The notes under the pieces were generated by a model, which was not told the DNA's origin, made no database searches, and worked only from the letters and a program-made list of their open reading frames with translations. Below are positions 1 through 9,627 of a DNA stretch of 64,000 bases, piece by piece (the first letter of the stretch is position 1; every line of letters starts with the position of its first letter). The position numbers and the translations under genes were made by a program. This DNA is from Kribbella sandramycini (GTDB lineage: Bacteria > Actinomycetota > Actinomycetes > Propionibacteriales > Kribbellaceae): positions 1,550,001 through 1,614,000 of the forward strand of contig NZ_JABJRC010000001.1 in NCBI RefSeq assembly GCF_013131805.1, in the 5' to 3' direction.

Positions 1-137
1 GCCACGAGCGCGAACGTGTACCAGCGCAGCTCGCGGTTGTTCGCGATTTCGAGGACGAGCCCGCTCGCGACGAGCCCGGCGAACAGGACGTCGAAGACGA
101 GCGTCCGCCGCTTCCCGTCCCACCAGGCCAACCGCAT
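1..137 (-). CDS. N-terminus of a membrane protein (cut by window edge)
   Basis: A reading frame starts with ATG at 137 on the minus strand and runs off the left end, giving about 45 residues. It begins MRLAWWDGKRRTLVFDV, followed by a hydrophobic stretch (LFAGLVASGLVLEI) that is probably the first membrane helix, then a charged patch and the start of another hydrophobic segment. Such N-termini occur in actinobacterial sensor kinases and other polytopic proteins. Too little is present to assign a family. It is divergent from the small membrane protein at 250. Confidence 0.55.
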   Translation of the reverse strand, partial: MRLAWWDGKRRTLVFDVLFAGLVASGLVLEIANNRELRWYTFALV

Positions 138-249
138 GTCCCCACCGTAGCCCTACCGACCGACGGCCCGGGGGCTAACACTTTCGTACTAGCGCAGATT
201 GGCCTGGTCGGCCGATGCCTGGCGGGCCGGGCCGCGCCAGGCTGGTCCC

Positions 250-492
250 ATGATCACTCTCGTGGCAAGCACCACCGACCAGACCTGGGGCTTCGTGGGC
301 GGCGCCGTACTGATCGCCGCCCTCGTCGCCTACGTGCTCCTCGTCGTCGGCGCCTTCTTCAGCGCCTTGTTCTCCGCGGCGAGCGCGGGGATGAAGCTGG
401 TCTGGATCATCTTCATCATCTGCGCGCCGTTCATCGGGAGCCTGCTCTGGTTCCTGGTCGGCAAGCGGAACTCCCAACTCGCCTACGGCTAG
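250..492 (+). CDS. Small PLDc_N-type two-helix membrane protein
   Basis: An 80-residue protein with two membrane helices (about residues 16-40 and 49-70) and a short basic tail. The end of helix 2, PFIGSLLWFLVGKRN, is typical of the PLDc_N domain, the helical hairpin in front of cardiolipin synthases that also occurs as stand-alone small proteins in actinobacteria. The start is the ATG at 250. No clear Shine-Dalgarno precedes it; instead a GC-rich hairpin (GCCTGGCG 217-224 / CGCCAGGC 235-242) ends 7 bases upstream. Its TAG stop interleaves with the stop of the convergent gene in a shared CTAG (489-492). The cellular role is unknown. Confidence 0.75.
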   Translation: MITLVASTTDQTWGFVGGAVLIAALVAYVLLVVGAFFSALFSAASAGMKLVWIIFIICAPFIGSLLWFLVGKRNSQLAYG

Positions 493-1319
493 GGCTTCAC
501 GAACAGGACTGCGCGCTTGGCCGAGAGCAGGGCGACGTCCTCGACCCGCCAGTTGTCGGGGACGGTGTCCTTCGCCTCGGACTGCTCGCCGACCCGGTAC
601 TCCGCGGTCATCCCGCGCTCGCCGAGTTTGCGCAGCACGTAGGCGACGGTCTGGTTCTCGAACTCGACGCCTTCGAGCGCCTCACCCGGACCGTCCGCCT
701 CACCCGCGCCGGAGTAACCCTCCCCCGGCTTGGCGGCGCGGCCGATGTACAGGTCGGCCTTACCGCTGTAGCCGACCGGAATCGAGAACTCCGGCGAGCA
801 CGCCGTCCCCTGGCAGCCGGCCGGGTACTTCCCGAACCCGATCTCGTCCTCCCGGGGCCCCGGCTCGATCGATGCCGCGATCGCCTCGCCCACAACCGAC
901 GGCGACACCGGCGACAACCGCAACGTCACGTTCAACCCCTGCGCCTTCAACTCCGCGTTGTACCGCGCCGCATCAGCCTCCGGATCAAGCACCCGCACCT
1001 TGATCACCGGCCCCTCCGTAGCAAACGCCAACGCCGGCCCCAAAGCCGCCGGCCGATCATTCCCCTCCGGCACCCGCACCAAGCTCACCGAAACCGCCGC
1101 CACAACAGCAGCCGCAACCAAAGCAGGCACCAACCGCCGCACCACAGCCCGCCGCCGCAACGGCACCACCACACCATCACTCATCTCTCGTACTTCAGGG
1201 AGTGGGGTGGCCGCGATCGCCCGCAACAACTCCCGGCGGGTTTCCGGGCGGACGGACGCCGCGGGGTCGTCGGCGCGGGTGGGGTCGAGGGTTTGGAGGA
1301 GGTCCAGGGAGGTGGTCAT
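489..1319 (-). CDS. Single-pass membrane protein coupled to an ECF sigma factor (possible anti-sigma/sensor)
   Basis: A 276-residue protein whose ATG at 1319 overlaps the TGA of the sigma factor upstream (ATGA), so the two are translationally coupled. Residues 1-50 are soluble and charged, a basic stretch (PLRRRAVVRR) leads into one membrane helix at about 61-77, and the remaining 200 residues would be extracytoplasmic. The C-terminal part (EALEGVEFENQTVAYVLRK) looks like a compact alpha/beta fold but I do not recognise a domain. Position suggests regulation of the sigma factor, though no zinc-binding HxxxCxxC anti-sigma motif is visible. Similar proteins are annotated as CU044_5270-type hypotheticals. 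Function is inferred from linkage only. Confidence 0.7.
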   Translation of the reverse strand: MTTSLDLLQTLDPTRADDPAASVRPETRRELLRAIAATPLPEVREMSDGVVVPLRRRAVVRRLVPALVAAAVVAAVSVSLVRVPEGNDRPAALGPALAFATEGPVIKVRVLDPEADAARYNAELKAQGLNVTLRLSPVSPSVVGEAIAASIEPGPREDEIGFGKYPAGCQGTACSPEFSIPVGYSGKADLYIGRAAKPGEGYSGAGEADGPGEALEGVEFENQTVAYVLRKLGERGMTAEYRVGEQSEAKDTVPDNWRVEDVALLSAKRAVLFVKP

Positions 1320-1891
1320 GAGTGGGCTCCTCGGGGGGTTTGGGTCAGGAGGTGGTCGAGGCGGCGGCGGGCTCGGTGGAGGCGGACCATGGCCGCGTTG
1401 CGGGAGCAGCCGAGGGTGGCTGCGAGTTGGGTGGTGTCGAGGCCTTCCCAGGCGACCAGGGCGAGGAGTTCGCGGTCGGGGTCGGAGAGCTGGCGGAAGA
1501 CGTCGGCGGCGTGCTGGGTCTCGACGGCGGCGGGCTCGGCGGCGACCGGGGTGGTGCGCAGGTCGTCGCGGAGGCGGTCGGCCAGGCCGTGCCGGCGGGT
1601 TTCGCCGCGCCGGTGGTTGCTGAGGACGCGGCGCGCGACGCCGTACAGCCACGGGAGGATCTGGCCGGCGGGGACCTCGTCCAGCCGGCGCCAGGCGATC
1701 AGGAACGTCTCGGCCACCAGGTCGGCCGCATCCGCGCGGATGTCGAGCCGCCGGACGAAGTACCGCAGTACGTCGTCGTGGTGGCAGGTGAAGAGGTCCT
1801 CGAAACGGGCCAGGCGCGGGCCGGCGGGAGGCTCGATCACTCGGTCGGCCTCCCCCGGCCCCACCCGGGCCCTCGTCAGCAAGTGCGTCAT
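1316..1891 (-). CDS. ECF-type RNA polymerase sigma factor
   Basis: A 191-residue sigma-70 family factor. Region 2 is at about residues 29-95 (FEDLFTCHHDDVLRYFVRR, then DAADLVAETFLIAWRRLDE, the -10 recognition helix). Region 4 is at about 130-182 (LSDPDRELLALVAWEGLD, then TQLAATLGCSRNAAMVRLHR, the helix-turn-helix for the -35). No SnoaL-like or other C-terminal extension is present. It should direct core polymerase to a small regulon. The gene downstream overlaps it by 4 bases and is the likely cognate regulator. The target genes cannot be read from the window. Confidence 0.9.
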   Translation of the reverse strand: MTHLLTRARVGPGEADRVIEPPAGPRLARFEDLFTCHHDDVLRYFVRRLDIRADAADLVAETFLIAWRRLDEVPAGQILPWLYGVARRVLSNHRRGETRRHGLADRLRDDLRTTPVAAEPAAVETQHAADVFRQLSDPDRELLALVAWEGLDTTQLAATLGCSRNAAMVRLHRARRRLDHLLTQTPRGAHS

Positions 1892-1926
1892 ACCCCGTAC
1901 ATGTCCGGGGCGGACGGCTTCTTACC

Positions 1927-3771
1927 TCAAGGATTCACGACGATCGGGGCACCACCGGAGACCAGCGCCCAGTCGCCGGTGTGGAACGCGGCCGGGTCGA
2001 CCTCACCGGTCGCCGTCACGTAGTCGATCATCAACTGCCGGATCTCGACCTGCCGGTTGTAGACGACCGGCGCCTTCGACACGTGCGGGAAGTTGCCGCC
2101 GCCCGACTGCCGATAGTTGTTCACGGCAAGGACGAACTGCTGGTCGTCGGCCACCGCGACCCCGCCGTGCGCCAGCTCCACGATCCGCGCCCCGACCGGC
2201 TTGGCCAGATCGATCTGGTACGTCAGCGGCTTGGTCAGCCCGCCCATCACGTCGTAGTTGTAGTCCGGCGTCCCGTTCGGCGCGGTCGGCGTCGGCGCGT
2301 TGGTGACCGCGGACGACGGGAACGGTCCCGTCCCGCTGACCGCCTTGAAGTACTGCGCGGAAAACTCCAGGTACGCCTTGACCTGCGCACCCGTCATCGT
2401 CACCGCGACCAGCGTGTTGTCGAAGATGTACAGCCCGGCCACGTCGCGGACCGACACGTCCCCGGCCGGGATCGCCGCCGCCCGGTTGAACGGCGCCGCG
2501 ATCGACAGCACCGGCAGCTCCGCCTGCGGCGTCCCGGCGAGCGCCTTCGCGACCGCGTCGCCCTGGACGAAGTTGATGAAATCGAGCGCGGCGGTGTCCT
2601 CCCACGGCGCGGTCGCCGCGGACATCGCCTCCTTGCACGTCCCGATCTTCGAGTTCACGTAGCCGACGACGGTGTCGTGGTCCTTCTGCAGCACCTGCAC
2701 GACCTTCGGGTCGGCCGCGACGGTGTTCGCGTTCAGCACCTGGCTGTGCCGGCCGACCACCTTCCAGCGCCCACGCGAGTGCTTGAGATCCAGGTCGATC
2801 ACCGACAGCCGCATCCCCCACTTGAGCGGCTCGGTCAGCAGCACCTGCTCACCGGTCACCTTGTTCGTCACGATCCGCTCCGGGATCTCCTGGTGCGCGT
2901 GCCCGACCAGGACGGCGTCGATCCCGGGCACGGTCTCGGCCATCAGGACGGACGCGTTCTCGGGCACCGGCAGCGTGTCGCCGTACGACGACGACAGGTC
3001 CATCCCCGAGTGTGCGGAGACGATCACGACGTCCGCGCCCGCCTTGCGGACCCGCGGCACCCAGAGCTTGGCCAGCTCGACGATGCCGCCGAACTTGATC
3101 TTGTTCTCGACCGTCGCCTTGTCCCAGATCGCGATCCCCGGGTTGGTCAGACCGAGGATGCCGACCGTGATCGGCGCCCGGCCGGGCACGTGCACCCGCT
3201 TCAGCACGTACGGCGGGAAGACCGGCAGCCCCGTCGTCCAGTCCTGGGCGTTGGCGCCGAGCAGCGGGAACTTCAGCTGCCGCTGGAACCGGCGCAGGAT
3301 GTCCAGGCCGTAGTTGAACTCGTGGTTGCCGAGCGCGGCGGCGTCGTACCCGATCTTGTTCATCGCGGCGGCCATCGGATGCGTGTGACCGCCGGTGATG
3401 GGCTCGATCTTCGCGAAGTAGTAGGCCAGCGGCGTGCCCTGGATGGTGTCACCCGCGTCGACCAGCAGCGGCCGCGGCGCGTGCCGGTCCTTGGCGACCC
3501 GCTCGCGGAACGCGGTGACGAGGGTGGAGATCTTCGCCAGGCCGATGTCGTTGTGCGCGGCGTCGTCGTACTCGGCGTTCTTGAAGTAGTCCCAGTTGAA
3601 GACGTTGCCGTGCAGGTCGGTCGTGCCAAGCACGCTCAGCCGCACGGTCTTGCCGTGCCCGTGCCCGCCGCCCGCATGCGCCGGGGCCGCGCTGAACCCC
3701 GCCGCGGCCAGCGCCGCCGCACCGCCGATCGCCGTCCGCCTGCTCATCGTCGTCCGCCCGTTGTCGTTCAT
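1927..3771 (-). CDS. Exported bifunctional 2',3'-cyclic phosphodiesterase/3'(5')-nucleotidase, CpdB/UshA family
   Basis: A 614-residue exported metallophosphoesterase that should hydrolyse extracellular nucleotides or 2',3'-cyclic nucleotides to release phosphate. A TAT signal (MSRRTAIGGAAALAAAG, cleavage after AHA near residue 33) starts at residue 9. Metal-ligand motifs follow in family order: DLHGN 52-56, DAGDTIQG 105-112, GNHEF 148-152, SAHSG 252-256, GHAHQE 290-295. The C-terminal half is the 5'-nucleotidase substrate-binding domain. The TTDLHGN form and length favour CpdB over UshA. The start at 3771 has GAGG 9-12 bases upstream; ATG 3747 (MSRR) is an alternative. It is divergent from the NodB deacetylase. 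Confidence 0.88.
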   Translation of the reverse strand: MNDNGRTTMSRRTAIGGAAALAAAGFSAAPAHAGGGHGHGKTVRLSVLGTTDLHGNVFNWDYFKNAEYDDAAHNDIGLAKISTLVTAFRERVAKDRHAPRPLLVDAGDTIQGTPLAYYFAKIEPITGGHTHPMAAAMNKIGYDAAALGNHEFNYGLDILRRFQRQLKFPLLGANAQDWTTGLPVFPPYVLKRVHVPGRAPITVGILGLTNPGIAIWDKATVENKIKFGGIVELAKLWVPRVRKAGADVVIVSAHSGMDLSSSYGDTLPVPENASVLMAETVPGIDAVLVGHAHQEIPERIVTNKVTGEQVLLTEPLKWGMRLSVIDLDLKHSRGRWKVVGRHSQVLNANTVAADPKVVQVLQKDHDTVVGYVNSKIGTCKEAMSAATAPWEDTAALDFINFVQGDAVAKALAGTPQAELPVLSIAAPFNRAAAIPAGDVSVRDVAGLYIFDNTLVAVTMTGAQVKAYLEFSAQYFKAVSGTGPFPSSAVTNAPTPTAPNGTPDYNYDVMGGLTKPLTYQIDLAKPVGARIVELAHGGVAVADDQQFVLAVNNYRQSGGGNFPHVSKAPVVYNRQVEIRQLMIDYVTATGEVDPAAFHTGDWALVSGGAPIVVNP

Positions 3772-3875
3772 TCAGCTGCCTCACGCGTCGTTGGGTCTGG
3801 CCCTCGCCACCTTACGTGCGACACGCCCGGTAGCCGATGTGCACCCGGACCCCGCTGCGCGAGAGGATGCCGTCC

Positions 3876-4649
3876 ATGACCAAGCCGCCCGGCAAGCTAG
3901 TGCCGTTGGTCGCCGCCCTCCTCTGCGGTGCCGTTCTCGCTCAGGCCGCCCAGCCTTCCGACTCCGACCTCAGCACGTCGTCGCCCGCCGTCCGCACGGT
4001 CGCGCACGGCCCGCTCAGCAAGGCGCCGATCGCGGCGCCGCCGACGACGTCCGGGACGAAACGCCAGGGCAAGCCGGCCGCGAAACCGGCCGACGACTGG
4101 AACCTGACCGACAACGGCAAGGTGCTCTACCTGACCTTCGACGACGGCCCGCACCCAGGCTGGACGCCGAAGGTCCTGAAGATCCTGCGCAAACACCACG
4201 CCCAGGCGACCTTCTTCGTCCTCGGGGCCGAGGCCGCCAAACGCCCCGACCTGGTCGAGCAGACCCGCGCCGCCGGCCACCATGTCGGCAACCACACCTG
4301 GGACCACCCGATGCTGACCCGGCTGCCCGCCGCGAAGATGCGTCAGGAGATCACCTCGGGCGTGCCCTCCAAATGCTTCCGCCCGCCCTTCCGCGACACC
4401 AACCCGGCCGTCGAAGCCGCCGCCAAGGCCGTCCAGCAGCGCCAGGTCCTCTGGGACGTCGACACCTTCGACTGGAAGAAACCCGGCGCCGCCCAGATCG
4501 AGCACCGCATCCTGGCCGGCGCCTACCCGGGCGCCATCGTCCTGATGCACGACGGCGGCGGCAACCGCCTCCAAACCGTCACCGCCCTCGACCGGGCCAT
4601 GACCAAACTGGCCGCCAAGGGCTACAAATTCCGCGCGCTGCCCTGCTAG
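3876..4649 (+). CDS. Secreted polysaccharide deacetylase (NodB homology, CE4)
   Basis: A 257-residue secreted enzyme that should remove N- or O-acetyl groups from a cell-wall or environmental glycan. A signal peptide (about residues 1-25) and a Ser/Pro/Ala-rich linker precede the NodB domain. The CE4 motifs are intact: FDDGPH (88-93, catalytic Asp and metal Asp), NHTWDH (139-144, metal His pair), FRPPFRD (168-174), a VDTFDW segment and LMHDGGG (His near 225). The ATG at 3876 is preferred because GAGAGG lies 9 bases upstream; ATG 3867 overlaps that site. The TAG stop interleaves with the convergent gene in CTAG (4646-4649). Confidence 0.9.
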   Translation: MTKPPGKLVPLVAALLCGAVLAQAAQPSDSDLSTSSPAVRTVAHGPLSKAPIAAPPTTSGTKRQGKPAAKPADDWNLTDNGKVLYLTFDDGPHPGWTPKVLKILRKHHAQATFFVLGAEAAKRPDLVEQTRAAGHHVGNHTWDHPMLTRLPAAKMRQEITSGVPSKCFRPPFRDTNPAVEAAAKAVQQRQVLWDVDTFDWKKPGAAQIEHRILAGAYPGAIVLMHDGGGNRLQTVTALDRAMTKLAAKGYKFRALPC

Positions 4650-5260
4650 TTGCGGACGCCGGCGTTGCCGTTCGAGTAGTGCTTGAGGGCCTGGTCGATG
4701 ACGTGGACGGGCTGGTCGAGGGCTTTGACCAGGAACATGCCGATGGGGTGCAGGAGGGGGCTGGGTTTGACGACGGCGCGGACGGCGGGCTGGTCGAGGC
4801 CGCGGACGCCGGCGGTGGTGGCGCCGACGCCGGGGGCGAGGGAGAGCTCGAGCATGTACTGGCCGAAGAGCTTCTTCTGCTGGAAGCCCTGGACGGTGGC
4901 CCAGGGCAGCATGACCGGGTAGCCGGCGCCGTCGCAGGCCAGCTCGAGGCCGCGGTCGGTCATCCGCATCGCGACGTCCTGCAGCGGGAAGGCGGCGTAC
5001 CAGCGCTGCCGCTCGGTGTCCAGGCGGAGGGCGAGGACGGTGCTGATGACGAGGGGCAGCATCGCGAGGATGAGCAGCAGGGCGAACGGCCAGAGGCCGG
5101 AGTAGCGCATCGTGATCAGCACGTAGACCGCGCCGAGGATGCCGATGGCGCCGATCACCAGCGTCGCCCAGGCGCCGCGCCGCAGCACCGTGCTGACCAC
5201 CTCACGCCGCCGCATCACCGCCTGCCGGTCCACCCCGACGACGAACCCGTCCTCACTCAT
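4646..5260 (-). CDS. Two-helix membrane protein of unknown function (PH-like domain possible)
   Basis: A 204-residue protein. Two hydrophobic helices lie at about residues 30-50 and 58-78, followed by a soluble part containing AMRMTDRGLELACDG and VMLPWATVQGFQQKKLFG. That arrangement (two helices, then a beta-rich segment with a 'LPW..V' strand) resembles bacterial YcxB/PH-like membrane proteins, but I would not assign the domain firmly. The start ATG is at 5260. It converges on the deacetylase with a 4-base shared CTAG. Confidence 0.7.
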   Translation of the reverse strand: MSEDGFVVGVDRQAVMRRREVVSTVLRRGAWATLVIGAIGILGAVYVLITMRYSGLWPFALLLILAMLPLVISTVLALRLDTERQRWYAAFPLQDVAMRMTDRGLELACDGAGYPVMLPWATVQGFQQKKLFGQYMLELSLAPGVGATTAGVRGLDQPAVRAVVKPSPLLHPIGMFLVKALDQPVHVIDQALKHYSNGNAGVRN

Positions 5261-5426
5261 CCGGTAAGAATCCCATCCCGCCGGTTCGCCCCGCAAAAGA
5301 GGTGGGGTCAAAAAACAGTATTGGAACAGCAGTTGGCCGGGAGGTGTTCACAGACCTGTCGCCCGCCGACCGGCCGTCCATAGCCTCCTGCTCTCACATG
5401 ACCCGCCCGTCAGAGGAGAACCAGGC

Positions 5427-7379
5427 ATGAGGAAGCGAACAGCGAATGTGTTCGGCGCAGCATTCGTCACGATCGGTCTAGTCGCCATGGCGGCGCCCAC
5501 CGCCCAGGCCGCCGAGGGCGTCGTCCGCGACGCGGCCAGCCCGGCTGCAGTGGCCGGCAAGTACCTCGTCGCATTGAAGGACGCACCGGCGGGCAAGGTC
5601 CGGGCGCCTGCCCTCCGGACCCGCGCCGACGGCCTGAGCGGCAAGTTCGGCGGTTCCGTCGGATACGTCTACGACCAGGTGTTCGGCGGCTACTCGGCGC
5701 AGATGACCGCCGCCCAGGCCCGCCGGCTGGCGGCGGACCCGTCGGTGGCCTACGTCCAGCAAGTCCAGACCCGGACCGTCGCCGACACCCAGCCCAACCC
5801 GCCGAACTGGGGTGACGACCGGATCGACCAGCGCGACCTGCCGCTGAACAAGTCGTTCAGCTACCCGGCCAACGCAGGTCAGGGTGCGACGGTCTACGTC
5901 CTCGACACCGGTATCAACGCGAACCACCAGGACTTCAGCGGCCGGGTGAAGCAGGGCATCGACTACGTCGACGGCGACAGCAACCCCGCCGACTGCCAGG
6001 GCCACGGCACCCACGTCGCCGGCTCCGCCGTCGGTACGACGTACGGCGTCGCCAAGAAGGCCAACGTCGTCGCCGTGCGGATCCTCGACTGCCAGGGCAA
6101 CGGCCAGGACGACGACATCCTCGCCGGGATGAACTGGATCAAGTCGAACGCGGTCAAGCCCGCCGTGGTCAACTACAGCGTCGGCTGCCGCAGCCGGTGC
6201 ACCAGCGACGCGCTGGACAACGCGGTCAAGGCGATCATCGCCTCCGGTGTCCAGTTCGTGCAGGCCGCGGGTAACAACAACGACGACGCCTGCTACTACA
6301 GCCCGCAGCGAGTCCCGGCAGCCATCACCGTCGGCAACAGCACCATCTCGGACGCCCGCTACACCGGCACCGGCCCGTCCAGCTACGGCTCCTGCCTGGA
6401 CATCTGGGCGCCCGGCACCAACATCATCTCCGCGTCGTACAGCAGCAACACCGGCACGGCGACGATGACCGGTACGTCGATGGCATCGCCGCACGTCGCC
6501 GGAGCGGCCGCCCTGTACCTGGGCTCGAACCCGAGCGCCACCCCGCAGCAGGTCCGCGACGCGCTCGTCAACAACGGCAGCACCGGCAAGCTGACCGGCA
6601 TCAACAGCGGCTCGCCGAACGTCCTGCTCTACACGGCGTTCATCGGCGGCGACACCCCTACCGGCCCGTCGGTGACGAACCCGGGCAACCAGTCCACGGC
6701 GGTCGGCGGTACGGCGAACCTCCAGCTACAGGCCTCGGGCGGGACGTCGCCGTACACCTGGAGCGCCTCCGGGCTGCCGGCCGGGTTGTCCCTCGACTCG
6801 GCCACCGGCAAGATCACCGGCTCCCCGACCACGCAGAACAGCTACAACGTGACGGTGACCGCCACCGACGCGGCCGGTAAGACCGGACAGGCGACCTTCA
6901 CCTGGACGATCGGCGGCACCGGCGGCTGCACCGCAGCGCAGGTGGTCGGCAACTCCGGCTTCGAGAACGGCAGTACGCCGTGGTCCGCGAACGCGTACGT
7001 CATCGGCTCCTGGGCCCAGCAGGCCGCGCACGGCGGCAGCCGGTACGCGTGGCTCGGCGGCCAGGGTGCGCCGCACACCGACTACGCGTCCCAGTCGGTG
7101 ACCATCCCATCCGGCTGCGCGACGGTGACGCTCCGCTTCTGGCTGCACATCGACACCGCGGAAACCGAGAACGTGGCGTACGACAAGCTGACCGTGACGC
7201 TGGGTAGCACGACGCTCGCGACGTACTCGAACCTGAACAAGGCCGGCGGATACGTCGAGAAGGTGTTCGACGTGAAGCAGTTCGCGGGGCAGACGGCCAC
7301 GCTGAAGTTCAACGGCGTCGAGGACCAGAACCTCCAGACCAGTTTCGTGGTCGACGACGTGACGCTGTCGGTCTCCTGA
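5427..7379 (+). CDS. Secreted subtilisin-like serine protease (S8) with Ig-like and C-terminal domain
   Basis: A 650-residue secreted protease. A signal peptide (about 1-29, TAQAA) is followed by an inhibitor-I9 propeptide (about 44-116) and the S8 catalytic domain (about 150-410). The catalytic triad is visible: Asp160 (VYVLDTGIN), His193 (GHGTHVAGS) and Ser351 ([12 protein letters not shown]), with oxyanion Asn283 (AAGNNND). A putative Ig domain (He_PIG type, about 415-495, ending [19 protein letters not shown]) and a 150-residue C-terminal beta domain starting [16 protein letters not shown] probably bind substrate. A GAGGAG ribosome site precedes the ATG. A strong terminator follows at 7395. 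It is monocistronic and probably serves extracellular protein scavenging. Confidence 0.94.
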   Translation: MRKRTANVFGAAFVTIGLVAMAAPTAQAAEGVVRDAASPAAVAGKYLVALKDAPAGKVRAPALRTRADGLSGKFGGSVGYVYDQVFGGYSAQMTAAQARRLAADPSVAYVQQVQTRTVADTQPNPPNWGDDRIDQRDLPLNKSFSYPANAGQGATVYVLDTGINANHQDFSGRVKQGIDYVDGDSNPADCQGHGTHVAGSAVGTTYGVAKKANVVAVRILDCQGNGQDDDILAGMNWIKSNAVKPAVVNYSVGCRSRCTSDALDNAVKAIIASGVQFVQAAGNNNDDACYYSPQRVPAAITVGNSTISDARYTGTGPSSYGSCLDIWAPGTNIISASYSSNTGTATMTGTSMASPHVAGAAALYLGSNPSATPQQVRDALVNNGSTGKLTGINSGSPNVLLYTAFIGGDTPTGPSVTNPGNQSTAVGGTANLQLQASGGTSPYTWSASGLPAGLSLDSATGKITGSPTTQNSYNVTVTATDAAGKTGQATFTWTIGGTGGCTAAQVVGNSGFENGSTPWSANAYVIGSWAQQAAHGGSRYAWLGGQGAPHTDYASQSVTIPSGCATVTLRFWLHIDTAETENVAYDKLTVTLGSTTLATYSNLNKAGGYVEKVFDVKQFAGQTATLKFNGVEDQNLQTSFVVDDVTLSVS

Positions 7380-7394
7380 CCACAGGCAGCTGGT

Positions 7395-7422
7395 GGGACG
7401 GCCGGTACCCCCCGGCCGTCCC
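7395..7422 (+). terminator. Intrinsic terminator after the subtilisin gene
   Basis: GGGACGGCCGG (7395-7405) pairs perfectly with CCGGCCGTCCC (7412-7422) around a 6-base loop, followed by TTTCT. It lies 16 bases after the stop. Confidence 0.85.
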
Positions 7423-7475
7423 TTTCTGTGCGTCAGGCATCAACAACAGGCGGCCGGGGGCGGATACTCTCCCCT

Positions 7476-8408
7476 ATGGCAAAGCCGATCATCGGCGGCG
7501 AACTGGCCCAGGTGCTCCGGACCGGGCCGTTCTCGGCCGCGTTGCACCTGGCGATCGAGGCCAGTGGTCTACGGCTGGACGAGATCCAGACCCGGCTCGC
7601 GGAGCAGGGCATCATGATCAGCCAAACCACGCTGGCCTACTGGCGCCGCGGCCGGAGCCGGCCGGAGCGCCCCGCTTCGCTCCTCGCCGTCGGCTCACTC
7701 GAAGGCATCCTCGGTCTGCCCGCGGATGCGCTCACCGCCCAGCTCGGGCCCCGGCGTCCGCGCGGGCGCTGGCTGGATCACCAGCCGGGCACGATGGAGA
7801 TGACCGAGGTCTGGTCGGACGCCTCCGGTCTCGAAGGGCTGCTCGAGGACATCGACACCCCGGTGCACAACATCCTGCAGCGGGTGAGCATGCACGATCT
7901 GTTCGTGCTGGGCCCGGACCGGACCGTCACCACGCTGACCACCCGGGCGGTCGTCCGGGCCACCGCGGACAAGGTTTCGCGCAGCGTCGTCGTCTACCAC
8001 AACGACGACGGCGACGGCGGTCTGCCGACGATCCACCCGGTTCGCAACTGCCGGATCGGGCGGGCCCGCACCGACGCGGCCGGGAAGTTTCTGGTCGCCG
8101 AGCTGATCTTCGACCGCGTACTGGGCCTGGGCGACACCGCTGTCATCGAGTACGAACTGCGGTTCACACCTGGGCCTTGTGCGGACCACTACCACCGCGC
8201 GTTCCCAGCGGAGACCGGCGACTACTTGCTACAGGTGCAGTTCGCGCCCGAGGCGCTGCCCGCCCGCTGCTTCCGCTACAGCCGCCGCCGGGAGAACGCA
8301 CCCGACCAGGGGCTCCGCGAGGTGTGGGTCGGGACCACACACGGCGTCCACGTCGTCGACCGCGACATCGCCCCTGGTCTGGTCGGTCTGCGCTGGGAAT
8401 GGGACTGA
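7476..8408 (+). CDS. Unknown protein with N-terminal HTH-like domain
   Basis: A 310-residue protein. Residues 20-75 (ALHLAIEASGLRLDEIQTRL, then ISQTTLAYWRRGRSRPERP) look like an XRE-type helix-turn-helix in which TLAYWRRGRSRPER is the recognition region. The other 230 residues are beta-rich, with conserved-looking segments such as YHNDDGDGGLPTIHPVRNC, VIEYELRFTPGPC and a C-terminal EVWVGTTHGVHVVDRD. I do not recognise that domain; it may be a ligand or partner sensor. The ATG at 7476 directly follows the terminator region. The stop abuts that of hmgA (TGA then TCA, forming TGATCA at 8406-8411). Confidence 0.7.
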   Translation: MAKPIIGGELAQVLRTGPFSAALHLAIEASGLRLDEIQTRLAEQGIMISQTTLAYWRRGRSRPERPASLLAVGSLEGILGLPADALTAQLGPRRPRGRWLDHQPGTMEMTEVWSDASGLEGLLEDIDTPVHNILQRVSMHDLFVLGPDRTVTTLTTRAVVRATADKVSRSVVVYHNDDGDGGLPTIHPVRNCRIGRARTDAAGKFLVAELIFDRVLGLGDTAVIEYELRFTPGPCADHYHRAFPAETGDYLLQVQFAPEALPARCFRYSRRRENAPDQGLREVWVGTTHGVHVVDRDIAPGLVGLRWEWD

Positions 8409-9605
8409 TCAGGAGCCGAGCCGACGACCTGCCCACGTCCAGGCGTAGACGCCGTCATCCACCGCCGAACCGCCCTCACCCAGCTCCAGCGGCCGGAACG
8501 TGTCGACCATGACGGCGAGCTCCTCGAAGCGTTCGGCGCCGAGAGAGGCCTCGATCGCGGACGGCTGCGGGCCGTGCGCGTAGCCGCCGGGGTGCAGGGA
8601 GATCGAGCCGAGGCCGATCCCGGAGCCCTTGCGCGCCTCGTAGTCGCCGCCGCAGTAGAACATCACCTCGTCGGAGTCGACGTTCGAGTGGTAGTACGGC
8701 ACCGGGACGGACAGCGGGTGGTAGTCGACCTTGCGGGGCACGAAGTTGCAGATGACGAAGTTGTAGCCCTCGAAGACCTGGTGCACGGGCGGCGGCTGGT
8801 GGATCCGGCCGGTGATCGGCTCGTAGTCGCTGACATTGAACGTGTACGGGTAGAGACAGCCGTCCCAGCCGATCACGTCGAACGGGTGCGTCGCGTAGGT
8901 CATCCGGCTGCCGACGATCCCGCTCGGCCCGTGCCCGCGGTGCTTCACCAGCACCTCGACGTCCTCGCCCTCGACCACGAAGGCCTCGGTCGGGCCGTGC
9001 AGATCCCGCTCGCAGTACGGCGCGTGCTCGAGGAACTGCCCGTAGCGGGACAGGTACCGCTTCGGCGGCGCGATATGCGAGTTGGCCTCGATGCAATAGG
9101 CGTGGACGCCGTCCGGCCCGGGTAGCCAGCGGTGCGTCGTCGCCCGTGGGATCACCACGTAGTCACCCTCGACGGCGGTCAGCACGCCGAACACCGTCTC
9201 CACGGTCGCCGAGCCCTTCTCGACGTACACGCACTCGTCCCCGATGGCGTTCCGGTAGTACGGCGACGCCTGCTCGGCCACGACGTACGAGATCCGGACG
9301 TCGCCGTTCCCCAGCACCAGCCGCCGATGTTCCACGACGTTCAGCTCGGACGAATCGGTGAACAGGCTGTGGAGTTTGAGGTGCCGCGGGGTCAACGGGT
9401 GGTTCGGAACGGTCGCGAGATCCGGCAGCTCCCAGATCTGGGAGTCGACGATCGCGGACGGGACGCCGGCGTGGTAGAGCAGCGACGAGTCCGACGAGAA
9501 ACCCTCCTCGCCCATCAGCTCCTCGTAGTACAAGGCGCCGTCCGGGTTCCGGAACTGCGTGTGCCGCTTCGGCGGCACCTGCCCGACCTGCCGGTAGAAC
9601 GTCAT
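8409..9605 (-). CDS. hmgA: Homogentisate 1,2-dioxygenase
   Basis: A 398-residue ring-cleaving Fe(II) dioxygenase that opens homogentisate to maleylacetoacetate in tyrosine/phenylalanine breakdown. Family hallmarks are present: PPVHQVFEGYNFVICNFVPR in the C-terminal cupin, PYYHSNVDSDEVMF (iron His and Glu) and GGYAHGPQPSAIEASLG (third iron ligand). It starts at ATG 9605 with GGAG 6-7 bases upstream. It is divergent from the unknown gene plus fahA, and the 73-base spacer holds a dyad that could control both sides. Hpd, which makes its substrate, is 11 kb away at 20935. Confidence 0.93.
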   Translation of the reverse strand: MTFYRQVGQVPPKRHTQFRNPDGALYYEELMGEEGFSSDSSLLYHAGVPSAIVDSQIWELPDLATVPNHPLTPRHLKLHSLFTDSSELNVVEHRRLVLGNGDVRISYVVAEQASPYYRNAIGDECVYVEKGSATVETVFGVLTAVEGDYVVIPRATTHRWLPGPDGVHAYCIEANSHIAPPKRYLSRYGQFLEHAPYCERDLHGPTEAFVVEGEDVEVLVKHRGHGPSGIVGSRMTYATHPFDVIGWDGCLYPYTFNVSDYEPITGRIHQPPPVHQVFEGYNFVICNFVPRKVDYHPLSVPVPYYHSNVDSDEVMFYCGGDYEARKGSGIGLGSISLHPGGYAHGPQPSAIEASLGAERFEELAVMVDTFRPLELGEGGSAVDDGVYAWTWAGRRLGS

Positions 9606-9627
9606 CTGCTCCACTCCCGTTGTACGA

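Noticed and set aside
1981..3879. A 632-codon open frame on the plus strand opposite the nucleotidase gene
   Set aside because: It is antisense to a clear metallophosphatase and its translation is Arg/Val/Asp-rich low-complexity sequence, typical of antisense frames in GC-rich DNA.
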